From Molanna angustata (Eukaryota; Arthropoda; Insecta; Trichoptera; Molannidae), in contig OY754972.1 in the NCBI GenBank assembly GCA_963576475.1, positions 30,923,107 through 30,987,106 on the forward strand: a DNA stretch of 64,000 nt, given 5' to 3'. Below, one piece after another: positions 45,030 through 57,142 of this stretch (its first letter is position 1; each line of letters begins with the position of its first letter). The translations under genes and the position numbers were made by a program. The notes below the pieces were generated by a model that had not been told where the DNA came from, did not search any database, and worked only from the letters and a program-made list of their open reading frames with translations.

Positions 45030-46170
45030 ATTGATTCATGTTCAGTTCTCTTAACCAACCTCAAATGCAGTGTAATAGGTACAGTGTAGGCATCACATAC
45101 CTACATATTATACAACATTTATGTAAGTACGTATACTTGTGTCTAATACATATCTATATGTATATGTACATTATTAGATTGTGTAGTGTCATTGATACAA
45201 ACTATTTCATAAAATTAACCCCAACATGTGATGAGTTATTCCGTACTAATTAGCATCTTGGCCTAAAAAACTCCAAAAGCAGTTATTTTAGATTAAGATA
45301 GATTTCTCCATAAGAACTAGATTGATGTTAAAATACGACACTAAATTAACATTTTTATTGGGAAAATATTATAATAGCCTGGTAAAAACTGGTATATTTT
45401 AATTAATCAATTGTGAATTCGATATTATTTTGTTTATTGTATACCTATGTAAATGATAATTAAATTGTACTTATTATTTGAAATGTTTATTTAACACTTG
45501 TGTTGGTTATTGCATCATAAATATCCGTGAATTGATGACACGATTGAGCCACAATAGACAAATATATTTTTGACTATAAACTATGAAAAGGTACAATTAT
45601 ATTTGTTTATATTATGTAAGAAGATGTATAAATAAATAAATAAATAAAAGGGAAAGATTAGATTCATGAAAGTAAATTAAAAAGTGCATTAATGTATCAT
45701 TTTAAAACCTGGTAAAATGCAAGTAAAAAGGCTCATCGTATTAATCAGAATTAAATCAGTAAATGCTTTGGGGTGATTAAAAGTATGAACAGCTAGTTTA
45801 AACAAATATTCACGAAGGTAAATGATGAAATTTATAAGTCATCCAAAGAGACTCTGATATATACAGAAATATCAAACAATAGAAAAATACATTTACCTAA
45901 TAATAATTTATCCTAAACATAGCGTAATGTTTAGTTTTAACAATTAAGTCACCAAAATATGTAGCTTCTTTCGACGACTTATCCAATTTTCAGTTGCTCG
46001 CGTGACTTCGAAATACAAGGTCATAGTCAATTTTAGGTATTTATTTATCGAGACGAAAATACCAAATGGAAACTAAATGTTCCTTTATCGACCACAGATG
46101 TAACCTTTCTGATAAAAGTGAAACAAAAAAGGGCGAAAGTATAAACACATACAATGCTCTATTTATAATG
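45030..46170. other. AT-rich spacer
   Basis: No gene recognised; (AAAT)n near 45630. Confidence 0.3.
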
Positions 46171-46175
46171 GAATT

Positions 46176-46305
46176 AGTGATGAACAAATATTTTGCAAGT
46201 CTTATAGTCTTGCGAGACTTGCAAGACCAAGACCGCATTTGTACCTGCAAGAACAAGACCATGACCAAGGGACTTGCAACAGTCTTGCGGTCTCGCAAAA
46301 TTTTA
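46176..46305. mobile_element. Possible hAT-like MITE
   Basis: GTGATGAACAAATATTTTGC, CAAGTCTTATAGTCTTGCG at the left and CTTGCAACAGTCTTGCGGTC, TCGCAAAATTTT at the right are roughly inverted. GCAAG/CTTGC motifs recur. The style resembles hAT ends, which often begin with a GTGATG-like motif, but no 8-bp duplication was established. Confidence 0.45.
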
Positions 46306-46660
46306 AAAACATAGGTATTTGTTTTAATTGAGAAGGAAGCAATTTACTACGTAGGTACTATCGATATAATTCTAAAAATTGTTGTTTATTTATTATAATA
46401 TTTAATTGTTATTACTGATTTTATAATGAATATTTATATTCACACTTGGTAAAGTATCCGTTGATATGAATGATACGAAAAAACCTACTGACAAATCAAG
46501 ATTATAAATTATATAAATATTTAAAAGAAAAGATAAAATAAAATAAACAGATATTAATAATCTACACGTGTAATTTGATGAATTGTATGTTTTATTTTCA
46601 TTTCTTGATATATGTATACCTATGTGCTGTAGTCTGACAAACATCTTATGAGTATTAGGA

Positions 46661-47415
46661 ACTAGTTGCATGTAACACATGAAATCCAACTGTCGATAGC
46701 GATAGTATGTATAGTTGAAGAATAAGAATCAAACTATAAACCCATAAATCCAAATTATTGAAAATTTTAACACATGTTGGTATGTACCTATGTCAATATA
46801 GGACAGTATGGAGGTCAGTCCTCTTTTCCTACCCATAATATTATGAAAACAGCATGATGGTTATGTATGTATGTTTGTAGATTAAGTATCAAACTATTTA
46901 GTCTTCTTACATACAAATAATTAATCGTATGAAGCGATGTCGTCACTAAATTCAATTTTTATAAAAATTGTTAAAAAAAAATTGAGATGTACTTCTAAAA
47001 TATTAATATTTTTAATAGAAAATTAAATTATCTAGTTGGGGTGTTTCGGCTTTTTTCGATATTTTTAAAATGTTTGGAAATACAGGCAGTAACTCATAAA
47101 TTTATCATAAAAAAAATCTTAATAAAAAATGTTTGAGTAACCCTGGAATATTTTTGAAAAAACAAATTTGAGATTTTGTATTTGTCTATATTTATACCAA
47201 TTTTCAGCGTTCTAGCTTTTATGATTTCTGAGATATATGGAAAAATAAACCAAAAATTCATAAGTTGATAACCCCTGACTGAAACAAAAATTCACGATTT
47301 TGTGTATAAAATTTTTGTAGCCCTATAACTGTTTATATATTATGAAAATTTAGGCTCTGTAAATTGAGCAGATCAAAAGTTATAAGGGGGGGGGACACAC
47401 AGACACACGAAATGT
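46661..47415 (-). mobile_element. Helentron-like (HINE) element, 3' two thirds
   Basis: On + it starts ACTAGTTGCATGTAACACAT, GAAATCCAACTGTCGATAGC and runs to TTATAAGGGGGGGGACACAC. It is cut near 47415 at the microsatellite, where a + strand copy takes over. Confidence 0.82.
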
Positions 47416-48327
47416 TGTGCTCAAATTCTCTTGAAAGAAGAGGCAGTTTAAATTCTAGATACGCGAGATTGTATGTAGGGTCTATATTTTTCACGGCGTT
47501 TCCAACTTTGAAGTCAAAAAACTCCAACTTACAGGCTTCGCAGCATATATGTTCCATATACGGATTTACTCAGAATTCGGAGTAGAACATTTCGTGTGTT
47601 TGTGTGTGTGTGTGTCCGTCCCCCCTATTAACTTTTGATCAGCTAAATTAACAAAGCCAAAAATTTCAGAATACATAACCAATAATAGGCCTACAAAACT
47701 TTTATACTCAGAATTTAGAATTTTTTGTTTTAGTCAGGGGTTATCAACTTTTGAATTTTGACTTTATTTTTCCATAAATCTTAGAAATCATAAAAGCTAG
47801 AACGCTGAAAATTGGTACAAATATAGACAAATACAAAATCTCAAATTTAATTTTTCAAAAAAATTGCAAAGCTTCTCAAACATTTTTTATTAAGAAAAAT
47901 ATTTATGAGTTTAACTGCCTATATTTCCAAAGTTTTTAAAAATATCGAAAAAAGCCGAAACACCCCAACTAGATAGTTTAATTTTCTATAAAAAATATTT
48001 TAAAATTGAATTTAGTGACGACATCGAAACATACAATTTATATGGCAGTCGCCTATACACAATATGTAAGAAGACTAAATAGTTTGATACTTAATCTCCA
48101 AACATACATACAGAACCATCATGCTGTTTTCATATTCCGGGTAGGAAAAAAGGACTGACCTCCATACTATCCTATCTTGACATACACCTACACGTGTTGT
48201 ATAGAAAACAAAATATCTTAAAATATTGAATTATTTGTATTTATGGGTTTATAGTTTGGTACTTATTCTTCAACTATACATACGATCGCTATCGACAGTT
48301 GGATCTCATGTGTTACATGCAACTAGT
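47416..48327 (+). mobile_element. Helentron-like (HINE) element, head-to-head with previous copy
   Basis: Contains AGATACGCGAGATTGTATG, AACTTTGAAGTCAAAAAAC and a short GT array at about 47597-47616, then ATTAACTTTTGATCAGC. It ends GACAGTTGGATCTCATG and AACTAGT at 48321-48327. The 5' terminus is lost at the junction. Confidence 0.82.
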
Positions 48328-48910
48328 TTAGTTACATTAGTTACAAAACAAATATTATAATATAAATAGTTTCGGTCAAAAGTTCAAGTTTAGGTAAGTA
48401 TTAGGTATAGGAAGTGTAACATATATGTAAGTATGTGAAGGTGATTGCAATTAGTCTTCTAAGCCAAGGTATCTGATCGCAGAATGACTGTATGAATGTC
48501 AATATTGTTCCGAGTTATTTTTGAATCGAGTTAGAGCACATGCCGTACATACAAAATGCACAATCATTATTATTAAAAACTCTCGTCATATCAACCGCGG
48601 AATTTTCTGGAGTAAATCTTAAATCGAATACTAATTTCATTTTTTTCTTCACTACATAAGTGCTTTCCTTTAACGGAGATTGATTCATCTAGATCTTGGT
48701 GATGTATAGGTAAGTATGTACCTATACAAGCTATTCGCAGCATCTCTAAAGATACATAAACATCCATTACATAATGCCACTGACAGAATTCTTCAGCAAA
48801 GTTATACGTCTTCTTTTTTATTCTTTTTCATCTTCATTTTACCTAATTTATTCTTGTAGTCATTTTGTAACCTATTATGCGGACGAAGTATTCAATGCTT
48901 TAACTATTCT
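48328..48910. other. AT-rich spacer
   Basis: No gene recognised. Confidence 0.3.
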
Positions 48911-49328
48911 CTTGGGTGCAATTTCATTGCGTTATTTATATTTCCACGATATTATATAACCACATCTCTTGGGTGCAATTTCATTGCGTTATTTATATTT
49001 CCACGATATTATATAACCACATCTCATGGGTGCAATTTCATTGCGTTATTTATATTTCCACGATATTATATAACCACATCTCTTGGGTGCAATTTCATTG
49101 CGTTATTTATATTTCCACGATATTATATAACCACATCTCTTGGGTGCAATTTCATTGCGTTATTTATATTTCCACGATATTATATAACCACATCTCTTGG
49201 GTGCAATTTCATTGCGTTATTTATATTTCCACGATATTATATAACCACACCTCGATTGCCTCTTGGGTGCAATTTCATTGCGTTATTTATATTTCCACGA
49301 TATTATATAACCACATCTCGATTGTCTC
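48911..49328 (+). repeat. Tandem repeat, 57-bp unit, 7 copies
   Basis: Units start TTGGGTGCAATTTCATTGCG and contain TTTCCACGATATTATATAAC. Copies begin at about 48912, 48969, 49026, 49083, 49140, 49197 and, after an 8-bp insertion (CGATTGCC), 49262. Copies are almost identical. Because 57 is a multiple of three the array reads as one long ORF, but the peptide is only a repeat of 19 residues. Confidence 0.93.
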
Positions 49329-49578
49329 AATTCAAAACTCTTCGTAAATTGAGTGAAATCCATATATTCATCCATACAGGAAGATATATATAGGTAGGTA
49401 TATTAAGTAACTACACGCTCTAACCCGCAGTTTCACACCTACATATTTTTATATCTTCTTGACGGCATTTCTGCCTCAATCGATTTGATTTCAGGATATC
49501 ATATTTATTTACAAGTTACAAAGGAGTTTTGTTCAATGCTAAATTATTGTGGCTCATTCAATATTTCAGTAAGATTAT

Positions 49579-50002
49579 CCAACTGTCGATTCGTTCAAGA
49601 GAATGAAATTCTTTTGAAGGAAGAGGCAGTTTAAATCCAAGACGCGTGTATGAAGCAAGTAGCACAGTTGGTAAGCCGTTCGGTTTCTGTGCGGGCGTCC
49701 TGGGTTCGATTCCCAGCAGAGGAGAAATTTATTTAAATTTATTTCTCACGCAAATATTGCTTCTCTGGGCTGGAAACACTGGTTAGTTGGAAGAAATTGC
49801 CATACGGCAATAAACTCGCCACTTGCGCAGGGTGCAAGGAAGTGTTCATTATTATTATTATTATTATTATGCAGAGTCTATATTTTTCACGGTTTTTCCA
49901 ACTTTGAAATCAAAAAACACCAACTTAGAGGCTTCGCAGCATATATGTTCGCAGCATATATATAGATTTACTCAGAATTCAGAGTAGAACATTTCGTGTG
50001 TC

Positions 50003-50064
<62 letters not shown>

Positions 50065-50341
50065 TATTAACTTTTGATCCGCTCAATTTACAGAGCCCAA
50101 AATTTCAGAATATATAGATAGTTATAGGCCTACAAAACTTTTATACTCAGAATTTTGATTTTTTGTTTCAGTCAGGGGTTATCAACTTTTGAATTCTTAC
50201 TTTATTTTTCCATATATCTCAGAAACCATAAAAGCTAGAACGCTGAAAATTGGTATGAATATAGACAAATACAAAATCTCAAATTTAATTTTTCAAAAAT
50301 CGCTATCGACACTTGTATCTCCTGTATTACATGCAACTAGT
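49579..50341 (+). mobile_element. Helentron-like (HINE) element with a SINE inside
   Basis: 5' end CCAACTGTCGATTCGTTCAA at 49579. Interrupted at about 49650-49868 by a SINE; resumes CAGAGTCTATATTTTTCACG. GT array at 50000-50063. The middle part is deleted (TTTAATTTTTCAAAAATCGC). It ends CTATCGACACTTGTATCTCC and ATGCAACTAGT at 50341. Confidence 0.85.
49652..49868 (+). mobile_element. tRNA-derived SINE (family C) with (ATT)n tail
   Basis: The head GTAGCACAGTTGGTAAGCCG (A box) and GGGTTCGATTCCCAGCAGAG (B box) comes first, then a body with CTCTGGGCTGGAAACACTGG and AAATTGCCATACGGCAATAA. The 3' end is (ATT)n. The AAATTGC...GCAATAA hairpin tail recurs at 60110 and is a known style of lepidopteran LINE/SINE 3' end. 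Confidence 0.82.
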
Positions 50342-51010
50342 GATACAAAACTTGTCTTGAGTTTTCTGGATATTTCCACCGGGAGTGCTTCAATTTCTTC
50401 GTATCAATTATGTAAGCAGCCCAACGTGGCAATCATATCAAATCTCTTGAAGGAAGCAGCAATTGCTGAAGTATTACTTCGTCATATACACACGAATCTG
50501 GTATATTTTTTCTTTCGTCTGCATATAACTTTTCGTGTTAAAAAAAATTACACGCAATAATGACACTGAAACTTTTAATAAAATTATAGAACAAGGCCCA
50601 TTAATTTTTAATGTGTTAACGTAGTAGGTATTTTAAATCGTATTATCAATATTTGATCATACCACGACGGGAAATCAACATTGGAATGAATTCTTCGAGA
50701 TAATAAGTATCAAATATAGTGATAAATTGAATGATAAAGCTATGGACTATACACGATTTCCGTGAACGAATGTTTGCGTTGTACCTACATATGTGTCACT
50801 GGATAATCAACAATTACTTCACTTCGATCAATCAATCGACTTCTCAAATTAACGAGAAATTGAAACAAATGAAAAAAAACGACATTGTTCGAAGTAATTG
50901 TTACATATACCTACCAATTGATTCTCAAAAGAAATGCTGAAAACATATTAGATGGAGATTGTGGGATTGAAGGCAATTTGAGAATATTTAGGCGGCATTA
51001 TGGTGACCCT
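50342..51010 (+). pseudogene. Unidentified decayed coding fragment
   Basis: Several protein-like stretches follow one another in different frames: LDISTGSASISSYQLCKQPN and LLKEAAIAEVLLRHIHTNL (about 50355-50500), TFNKIIEQGPLIFNVLT (about 50570), HWNEFFEIISIKYSDKLNDK (about 50685), RERMFALYLHMCHWIINNYF (about 50765) and ILDGDCGIEGNLRIFRRHYG (about 50950). Together they look like one gene of 200 or more residues with at least three frame changes. I do not recognise the family. It begins immediately after the 3' end of a Helentron-like element. Confidence 0.45.
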
Positions 51011-51139
51011 GACATCTAATAGCACCAATCAAGTTATAAATTAAATTAGGTATAAGTATGTATGTTGCATTTATAATAGTGAGTGTACTTACTATTCATT
51101 TTTATGTCAGATGTCAGTCTTGATTGTTTTCAATATAAT

Positions 51140-51350
51140 TTCGAGTTGATTATAGGTATATCTGACTGCCGATCCAAAGGTCTCGTCTTAGATTCCCGGT
51201 AGAGACGAGATTTTTTACAGTCTTCAGTCTAAATTGATGAGACAATTTAAATCAATAGGTGAAAATGTGGCATTTTGTTACGCAACAATGCGTTGCTGAC
51301 ACGAAAGAAGAAGAAGACTGGGTGCGTATTAAATTTCGAGTAAGTTGCCC
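51140..51350 (+). mobile_element. Decayed SINE (family B) copy
   Basis: TATATCTGACTGCCGATCCA, AGGTCTCG and GATTCCCGGTAGAGACGAGA match the tRNA-like head. CAGTCTTCAGTCTAAATTGA and CTGGGTGCGTATTAAATTTC match the body, and the end has AGTAAGTTGCCCAAGAAGTA. Confidence 0.65.
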
Positions 51351-52340
51351 AAGAAGTACTTAAAAATACAACAAATGAATATTTGACAAATAATTTTGTC
51401 AGACAATATCAAGTAGCAAGCATTATTTCATATCTTAATTCCGTCTTTCTCGATCTATACATAATAGTATTTACTAGTTTTTATACCAGGCGCTGCTCGG
51501 GAAGGTAAATTACGAGGCAATAAGCTCATCAAGAACTATTTATTTGCTGTAACATAAATTCAGAATGAGTAAATTTTTTAAATTATATTGAATATAAGCA
51601 TAGTCAAAAGTATAGTGTTGACCACAACTCATTTTTATATCCTTTCATTGAAAGCATGTGTGTATGAAAAATGGACCATGGCAAATGGTTTAGAATGTTA
51701 TTGAATATAATCGTTGGAAAGTTTACGTTGCCTAGGACATAGCCCACTAGTTTATAAATTCGTCATCGGAAGCAAGTGTGTACGAAATTTTCGAAAGATT
51801 GGATTGTAGGTATATCTCAAAATAGAAAAGGAAAGTCATACGTAAATCTCGATAAATAAACACGATTGGGTTGTTTAGAGATGATCACTTTACAAAAAAA
51901 TGTTAAAACGAAGTATCTCTTATAATGAAAACACAGAGGTAAGTAAAATGAAATTAGTAAATGTACGAACCAAGTATTGAATGTAGGTAGGTACCTACCT
52001 AACGCTAGCTGATATCTTATTGCTTGATGCGCGGTAGGCATTCATATCTCACAATAAATTTATGACAGTCGACTATCATAAATAACGATTTAAATCTACG
52101 CCCTAAAGATATTCATACCTATAGGTACCTACCTACATAAAGACTATGAAATTATATTTAAACATTTATTAGGGCTACCAGATATGCACAGATATTGAGA
52201 GAAAGCATAATCAAACAGTAACTTTTGATCTACATACAGTTTATTATTTGAACAATTTCATTGTAGGTACCTATTCTTGAGGAATGTGTATTTTATTCTG
52301 TTGTAATCTGTTTTATATCTGAATACATACATAATAACTG
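51351..52340. other. AT-rich spacer
   Basis: No gene recognised. Confidence 0.3.
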
Positions 52341-52360
52341 TTTTGTATCTGAATAAATAC

Positions 52361-52920
52361 ATTTCAACAACAGACATCAAAAGCAGAATCCATCAGGCAA
52401 GAGTCGCCTTCAACAAAAGATCAACAATTTTTGAATCCCCTAATATTTCCATCAAAATTAGGAAAAATTTGATCAAGACTCTTGTCTGTAGTGTACTGCT
52501 TTATGGATGTGAAACATGGACTATCAGCCAACGCGAAACAGGACGTCTGTCTGCGTTTGAGATGTGGTGCTACAGACGCATGGATAAAGTTCACTGGTCA
52601 GAACACATCAGCAACGACGAGGTACTAAACAGGGTTGGAGAGACAAGGCAACTTATGAAAAGAATTGCCCAGCAGAGAACAACTAATAAATAGGCCACAA
52701 CATCTGGCACCCAGGCCTGCTTTTTACCATCGTTGAAGGAATGATTGATGAGGGCAACTGTAGAGGCCGCCCCAGAAACAACTATATAGACCAGATAATC
52801 GGTGATGTGCGCTGTAGCAGTTACATAGAGATGAAGAGACTGGCGGACGATAGAGATAAGTGGAAAGATCGAGTGTTTAGTGCAGACCAATCCTAGGATT
52901 GTGACCCAGAAGAAGAAGAC
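52361..52920 (+). pseudogene. RTE-like LINE ORF2 C-terminal region
   Basis: KSRIHQARVAFNKRSTIF, LVCSVLLYGCETWTISQRE, MWCYRRMDKVHWSEHISND and RVGETRQLMKRI (to about 52680) precede a stop. Then, in shifted frame, GNCRGRPRNNYIDQIIGDV and DRDKWKDRV, then stop and an (AAG)n tail at about 52908. The L-YG-ETWT and RR-D-V-W motifs are those of RTE/BovB-like elements. It differs from the copy at 63018. Confidence 0.8.
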
Positions 52921-52950
52921 ATACCTACATAACATAACAACTGTCGACCG

Positions 52951-52993
52951 TTACTTTAATCCAAGGTGCTGTAATTACCTTGGATTAAAGTAA
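52951..52993. repeat. Perfect hairpin, 17-bp arms
   Basis: TTACTTTAATCCAAGGT (52951-52967) and its exact complement at 52977-52993, with a 9-base loop. Just downstream of the RTE-like fragment. Confidence 0.85.
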
Positions 52994-52999
52994 AGATGC

Positions 53000-53820
53000 T
53001 CGTGACAGCCCATGCAAAGGCTCTAAGTACCTACCTGTGAGTCTCTATGGAACTTCCATCATATTATGTCTACTTATCCAGTATAAGGCATCGGATATTA
53101 TATTAACCCTATAAAACCAGATAACCAATGTACAAGATATAGGTAGGTATAATGTATGAATACGGTTCAACAAGATCCCTATATATAGACATACATAGAC
53201 TATCTGACATAAATACTAATAGGATAAGGTACCAACATACATATAGCGGACGAGTAGATTGTGTCCATAGCTGGACAGTACCTACCTACAGCATAATAAA
53301 GCTACAGTTACAATTTACCTACTCGAGGCGAAACTAATCAATTAAATATATCTAATAATTGCTTAATTTTAATATGTGTATCCGATTGTTATGTTTATGT
53401 GTAATCAGGTAGGTACCTACATCATATTTATGAGTCTCTCTCTCTCTCTCTCCTCCTTAATATCAAAATTCCAAAATTAATTATCAAAACACAGGAATAA
53501 GGACTATTCTAAAATAAATATTATAGATATGCAAAAAAATGTGGTGTTTCTTAAGGCCGCACAGGTACTGAGAATTTTTGCGAGCACCCTACTTCTCGTA
53601 TTGAAGTAGAAGCGGTGCGATTCGTCCTGTTATACTTTTTACACGACTTGGCTAGCGCGAAACCGGAAAGACGCAAGCGACAATATGAATTACATTTTTT
53701 TTAATATAGATACAAATTTATATGTCTTAAACAGTCAAAGTTTTTACATCATATTTAACAAATTAAACGGATAAACGGGGGGAATCCCGCAAATTTCAGG
53801 GGTACTTTCGAAATTATTTT
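53000..53820. other. AT-rich spacer
   Basis: Contains a (CT)n run at about 53434-53452 and GTAGGTACCTAC motifs. No gene recognised. Confidence 0.3.
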
Positions 53821-53821
53821 A

Positions 53822-53940
53822 GACACCGTATAGGCGTCTTAAAACTCTATCTTGACAATGAAGTAACTGTTTCTTAATTTGAATAGACACCGTAGGCATC
53901 TTAAAACTTTATCTTGTCAATGAAGTAACTATATTTGAAA
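53822..53940 (+). repeat. Tandem duplication, about 62 bp
   Basis: GACACCGTATAGGCGTCTTA (53822) and GACACCGTAGGCATCTTAAA (53886) start two copies, each followed by CTATCTTG or TTATCTTG, then CAATGAAGTAACT. Confidence 0.75.
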
Positions 53941-54479
53941 ACTATTCATAATAAAAAAAATACAAATTGTTTACATTGACTACTAAATTTTATTAATAAA
54001 AAATTGTTTAATGTCATATAGAGCAGAGTAAAACTTTAAGCACAACATCCTTCTTCACAATCTTCACTATGGTACGAAGTACAGAAATGAATAAGATTTA
54101 AGTTTGAGTTCATAAATGAGGATGTTTTATGTGTTTCAAGTCATAAAACATAAGATTGTATAATAATATTTCTAAAATGAATTATGTAAGTAATAACATC
54201 TCAGGCACAAGTTTAAATATAATAAACGGGTTCTTACACCGGACAAGCATTATAGTTGATAATTAAGGTATAATAATCTTTAAAAGGTGTATTAGGATAC
54301 ATATCCGAGAAAATATTAATAATAAATCTTGGTTTTATAAAGGTGTTAAAAGTATGTTTACTTTCCGGCAACCAACATGTAATAAATGAGTCAAATAATA
54401 ACTCACAAATCTAGACAAAGTAATAATAGTATACACTTCATTGAATCGGAAATAATGCCTGCGTAGTACACACATGTGT

Positions 54480-54745
54480 GATTTAGCGATGCACATTTCA
54501 ACGATGCATTGCTAAATCACAAATCACGATTTCGCCGTGCAGGCTAAGTCTGTAAGTAGATCTCGACCGATAAATGTCGAGATGAACTGTCAAAATATCG
54601 ACTAGTCGATATTTTTTTTTTTTTTTTATTTTGACAGTTTTGGTAGTCACTAAGCAGATAACGCGTCGAATCGTTCTCGCCCACTTATTTGACGGCGAGA
54701 TTGGGTCGACATCGAGGCGAGAGACAAGATCTAACGCCGCCATGT
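54480..54745 (-). other. CG-rich patch with inverted repeats and a possible first exon
   Basis: GATTTAGCGATGC pairs imperfectly with GCATTGCTAAATC (about 54480-54518). AACTGTCAAAAT at 54588 pairs with ATTTTGACAGTT at 54631, around ATCGACTAGTCGAT. On the - strand an ATG at 54743 in good context (CAACATGGCGG) opens a frame beginning MAALDLVSRLDVDPISPSNK. No splice site or homology supports it; it could equally be a MITE end. Confidence 0.3.
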
Positions 54746-55093
54746 TGAATTAAATGTCATTTTTTACGCGAACAATGCCGAATTTCATATTTATTTTGAG
54801 AATAATTATATAAACGGGATAAACGACGCCGTTTAAGAGATTCTTCAAACCCTTTAAATATTCCGCGTAATTCATTTATTGCTAATTACCGCGTAACAAA
54901 AGTTTTACATGGTTATATATTTATTGGAAATATGCGTCCGTACTTAGATTATAACATTATAATTCTATGCGTCCGTAAATGTTTTCCGTAAGTATAGATT
55001 TGAAATAATTTTTCATTTTGAGAAAGTATTCTTGTAAGCTATTTTATCACATACGTATTTTATCACATATGTATAATTAAATATGGTCCTTCA

Positions 55094-55205
55094 TTACAAC
55101 CCGTCACATCAGACCCTTCAGTACCTCCCGTCCCTTCAGACCCTTCAGTACCTCCCGACCCTTCAGTACCTCCGGTCCCTTCAGTACCTCCGGTCCCTTC
55201 AGTAA
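55094..55205 (+). repeat. Minisatellite, CCCTTCAGTACCTCC units
   Basis: CCCTTCAGTACCTCCCG or ...CCGGT repeats about five times with spacings of 18-20 bp, broken by CCCTTCAGA units. Non-coding. Confidence 0.85.
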
Positions 55206-55235
55206 GTTAAGAAAATATAACGAAGAAGAAGAAGA

Positions 55236-55720
55236 TTAAAGATTAAATCCAGAAACCTGCGAAGAGATGGAAGGAAAATTGAACCTTCTCCCAGGATAGT
55301 CCACCTTCATAGGTAAAATGACCTATTACCAGATGAAGAAGAAGAAGAAGAAATTCTTTTTAATCTATAAACCATCCCGGGCATACGCACGACAATTCAC
55401 CAAAGTTTCACTGCAATCGGATGAACGATTTCCAGTATAGTCCACCTTCATAGGTAAAATGACTTAATATTCGATTAAGAAGAAGAAGAAGAAATTCTTT
55501 TTAATCTAGAAACCATCCCGGGCATACGCTCAATAATTCATCAAAGATTCATTGCAATCGGATGAACGGTTCCCAGGATAGTCCAGCTTCATAGGTAAAA
55601 TGACCTAATACCCGATGAAGAAGAAAAAATTTTTTTTTGATCCAGAAACCATCCCTGGTATACTCTCGACCATTCACCAAAGTTTCATAGCAATCGGATG
55701 AACGGTTTAGGAGTGCATTC
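55236..55720 (+). repeat. Tandem repeat, about 138-bp unit, 3.5 copies
   Basis: ACCATCCCGGGCATACG at 55371 and 55512, and ACCATCCCTGGTATAC at 55648, mark the units. Each continues with CAAAGTTTCA, GCAATCGGATGAACG, CAGGATAGTCCA, CTTCATAGGTAAAATGAC and a (GAA)n run. A diverged first copy starts near 55250. The last runs into AACATGCATATATGGGTAC, which is similar to the end of widespread lepidopteran repeats. Confidence 0.85.
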
Positions 55721-56072
55721 AACACATGCATATATGGGTACATAGGTACATACAAACATTCAAATTTATAAAATAGATATCATGTTTTCATCAAGGAACA
55801 CAGTTTTCTCTTCATGTATTGCAAGTCAATTTTATAAGTGAAATTATTGTGTAAGTACCTACCATTTATATTGTTTCACAGTAGGTAGGTATACAAATAT
55901 GTATTTTCCTTTAAAATGTTCTTATATTTTAATTTAAGCAATTGCGCATGCGCCTAAATACCACAATGACATTTAAATGTGACCACAGAACATGGAATAA
56001 AAAGAATGAATATTTCCTACCTACCTACTGTGTGTTATCGGAATATTTCTCATACTACGCGGATATATTAAA

Positions 56073-56870
56073 ACTAGTTGCATGTAACACATGAGATCCA
56101 ACTGTCGACAGCGATAGTATGTATAGTTGAAGAATAAGTACCAAACCCATAAATACAAATTATTTATTATTTTATGATATTTAGTTTTCTATACAACACA
56201 TGTACCTAGGTAGTCAAGATAGGATAGTATGGAGGTCAGGCTTTTTTTCCTACCCGGAATATGAAAACAGCATGATGGTATATGTATATTGTATGTTTAG
56301 AGATGAAGTATCAAACTATTAAGTCTTCTTTGATATTGTGTATAGGTAGGTGACTACCATACAAATTGTATGAAGCGATGTCGTCACTAAATTCAATTTT
56401 TATAAAAATTGTTAAAAAAAATTTGAGATGTACTGCTACAATGTTAATATTTTTTATATAAAATTAAATTATCTAGTTGGGGTGTTTCGGCTTTTTTCGA
56501 TATTTTAAAAATAAATGGAAATATAGGCAGTTAAACTCATAAATTTATCATTAAAAAAAAACTTTTCTTAATAAAAAATGTTTGAGAAACCCTGGAATTT
56601 TTTTGAAAAAACTAATTTGAGATTTTGTATTTGTCTATGTTTATACCAATTTTCAGCGTTCTAGCTTTTATGGTTTCTGAGATATAGGGAAAAATAAAAT
56701 AAAAATTCAAAAGTTGATAACCCCTGACTGAAACAACAATTCAAAATTCCGAGTATAAAAGTTTTGTAGGCCTGTAACTGTTTATATATTCTGAAATTTT
56801 AGGCTCTGTAAATTGAGCGGATCAAAAGTTATAAGGGGGGGACGGACACACACAGACACACAGACACACA

Positions 56871-56939
<69 letters not shown>

Positions 56940-57142
56940 ACGAAATGTTCTACTCCGAATTCTGAGTAAATCCGTGTATGGAACATATATGCTGCGAAGC
57001 CTCTAAGTTGGTGTTTTTTGACTTCAAAGTTGGAAAAGCCGTGAAAAAAGTAGACCTCTCCATACAATTCTCGCGTATTCTGGCTTGATACATTGTCGAT
57101 ATGTTAAGAGAACAAAGTTCTCCTGAACAAATCGACAGTTGG
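56073..57142 (-). mobile_element. Helentron-like (HINE) element, full length
   Basis: 1070 bp, reverse orientation. On + it runs from ACTAGTTGCATGTAACACAT and CCAACTGTCGACAGCG to ATCGACAGTTGG at 57131-57142. CA array (GT on -) at 56845-56940. The 5' part with GAGAACAAAGTTCTC is intact. The best-preserved copy with 35149-36210. Confidence 0.88.

Noticed and set aside
48916..49347. 143-codon ORF as a repetitive protein gene
   Set aside because: It is the 57-bp tandem repeat read in the one open frame; no start context, splice site or homology.
49660..49730. Functional tRNA gene
   Set aside because: A and B boxes are present, but the sequence is the head of a SINE with an (ATT)n tail.
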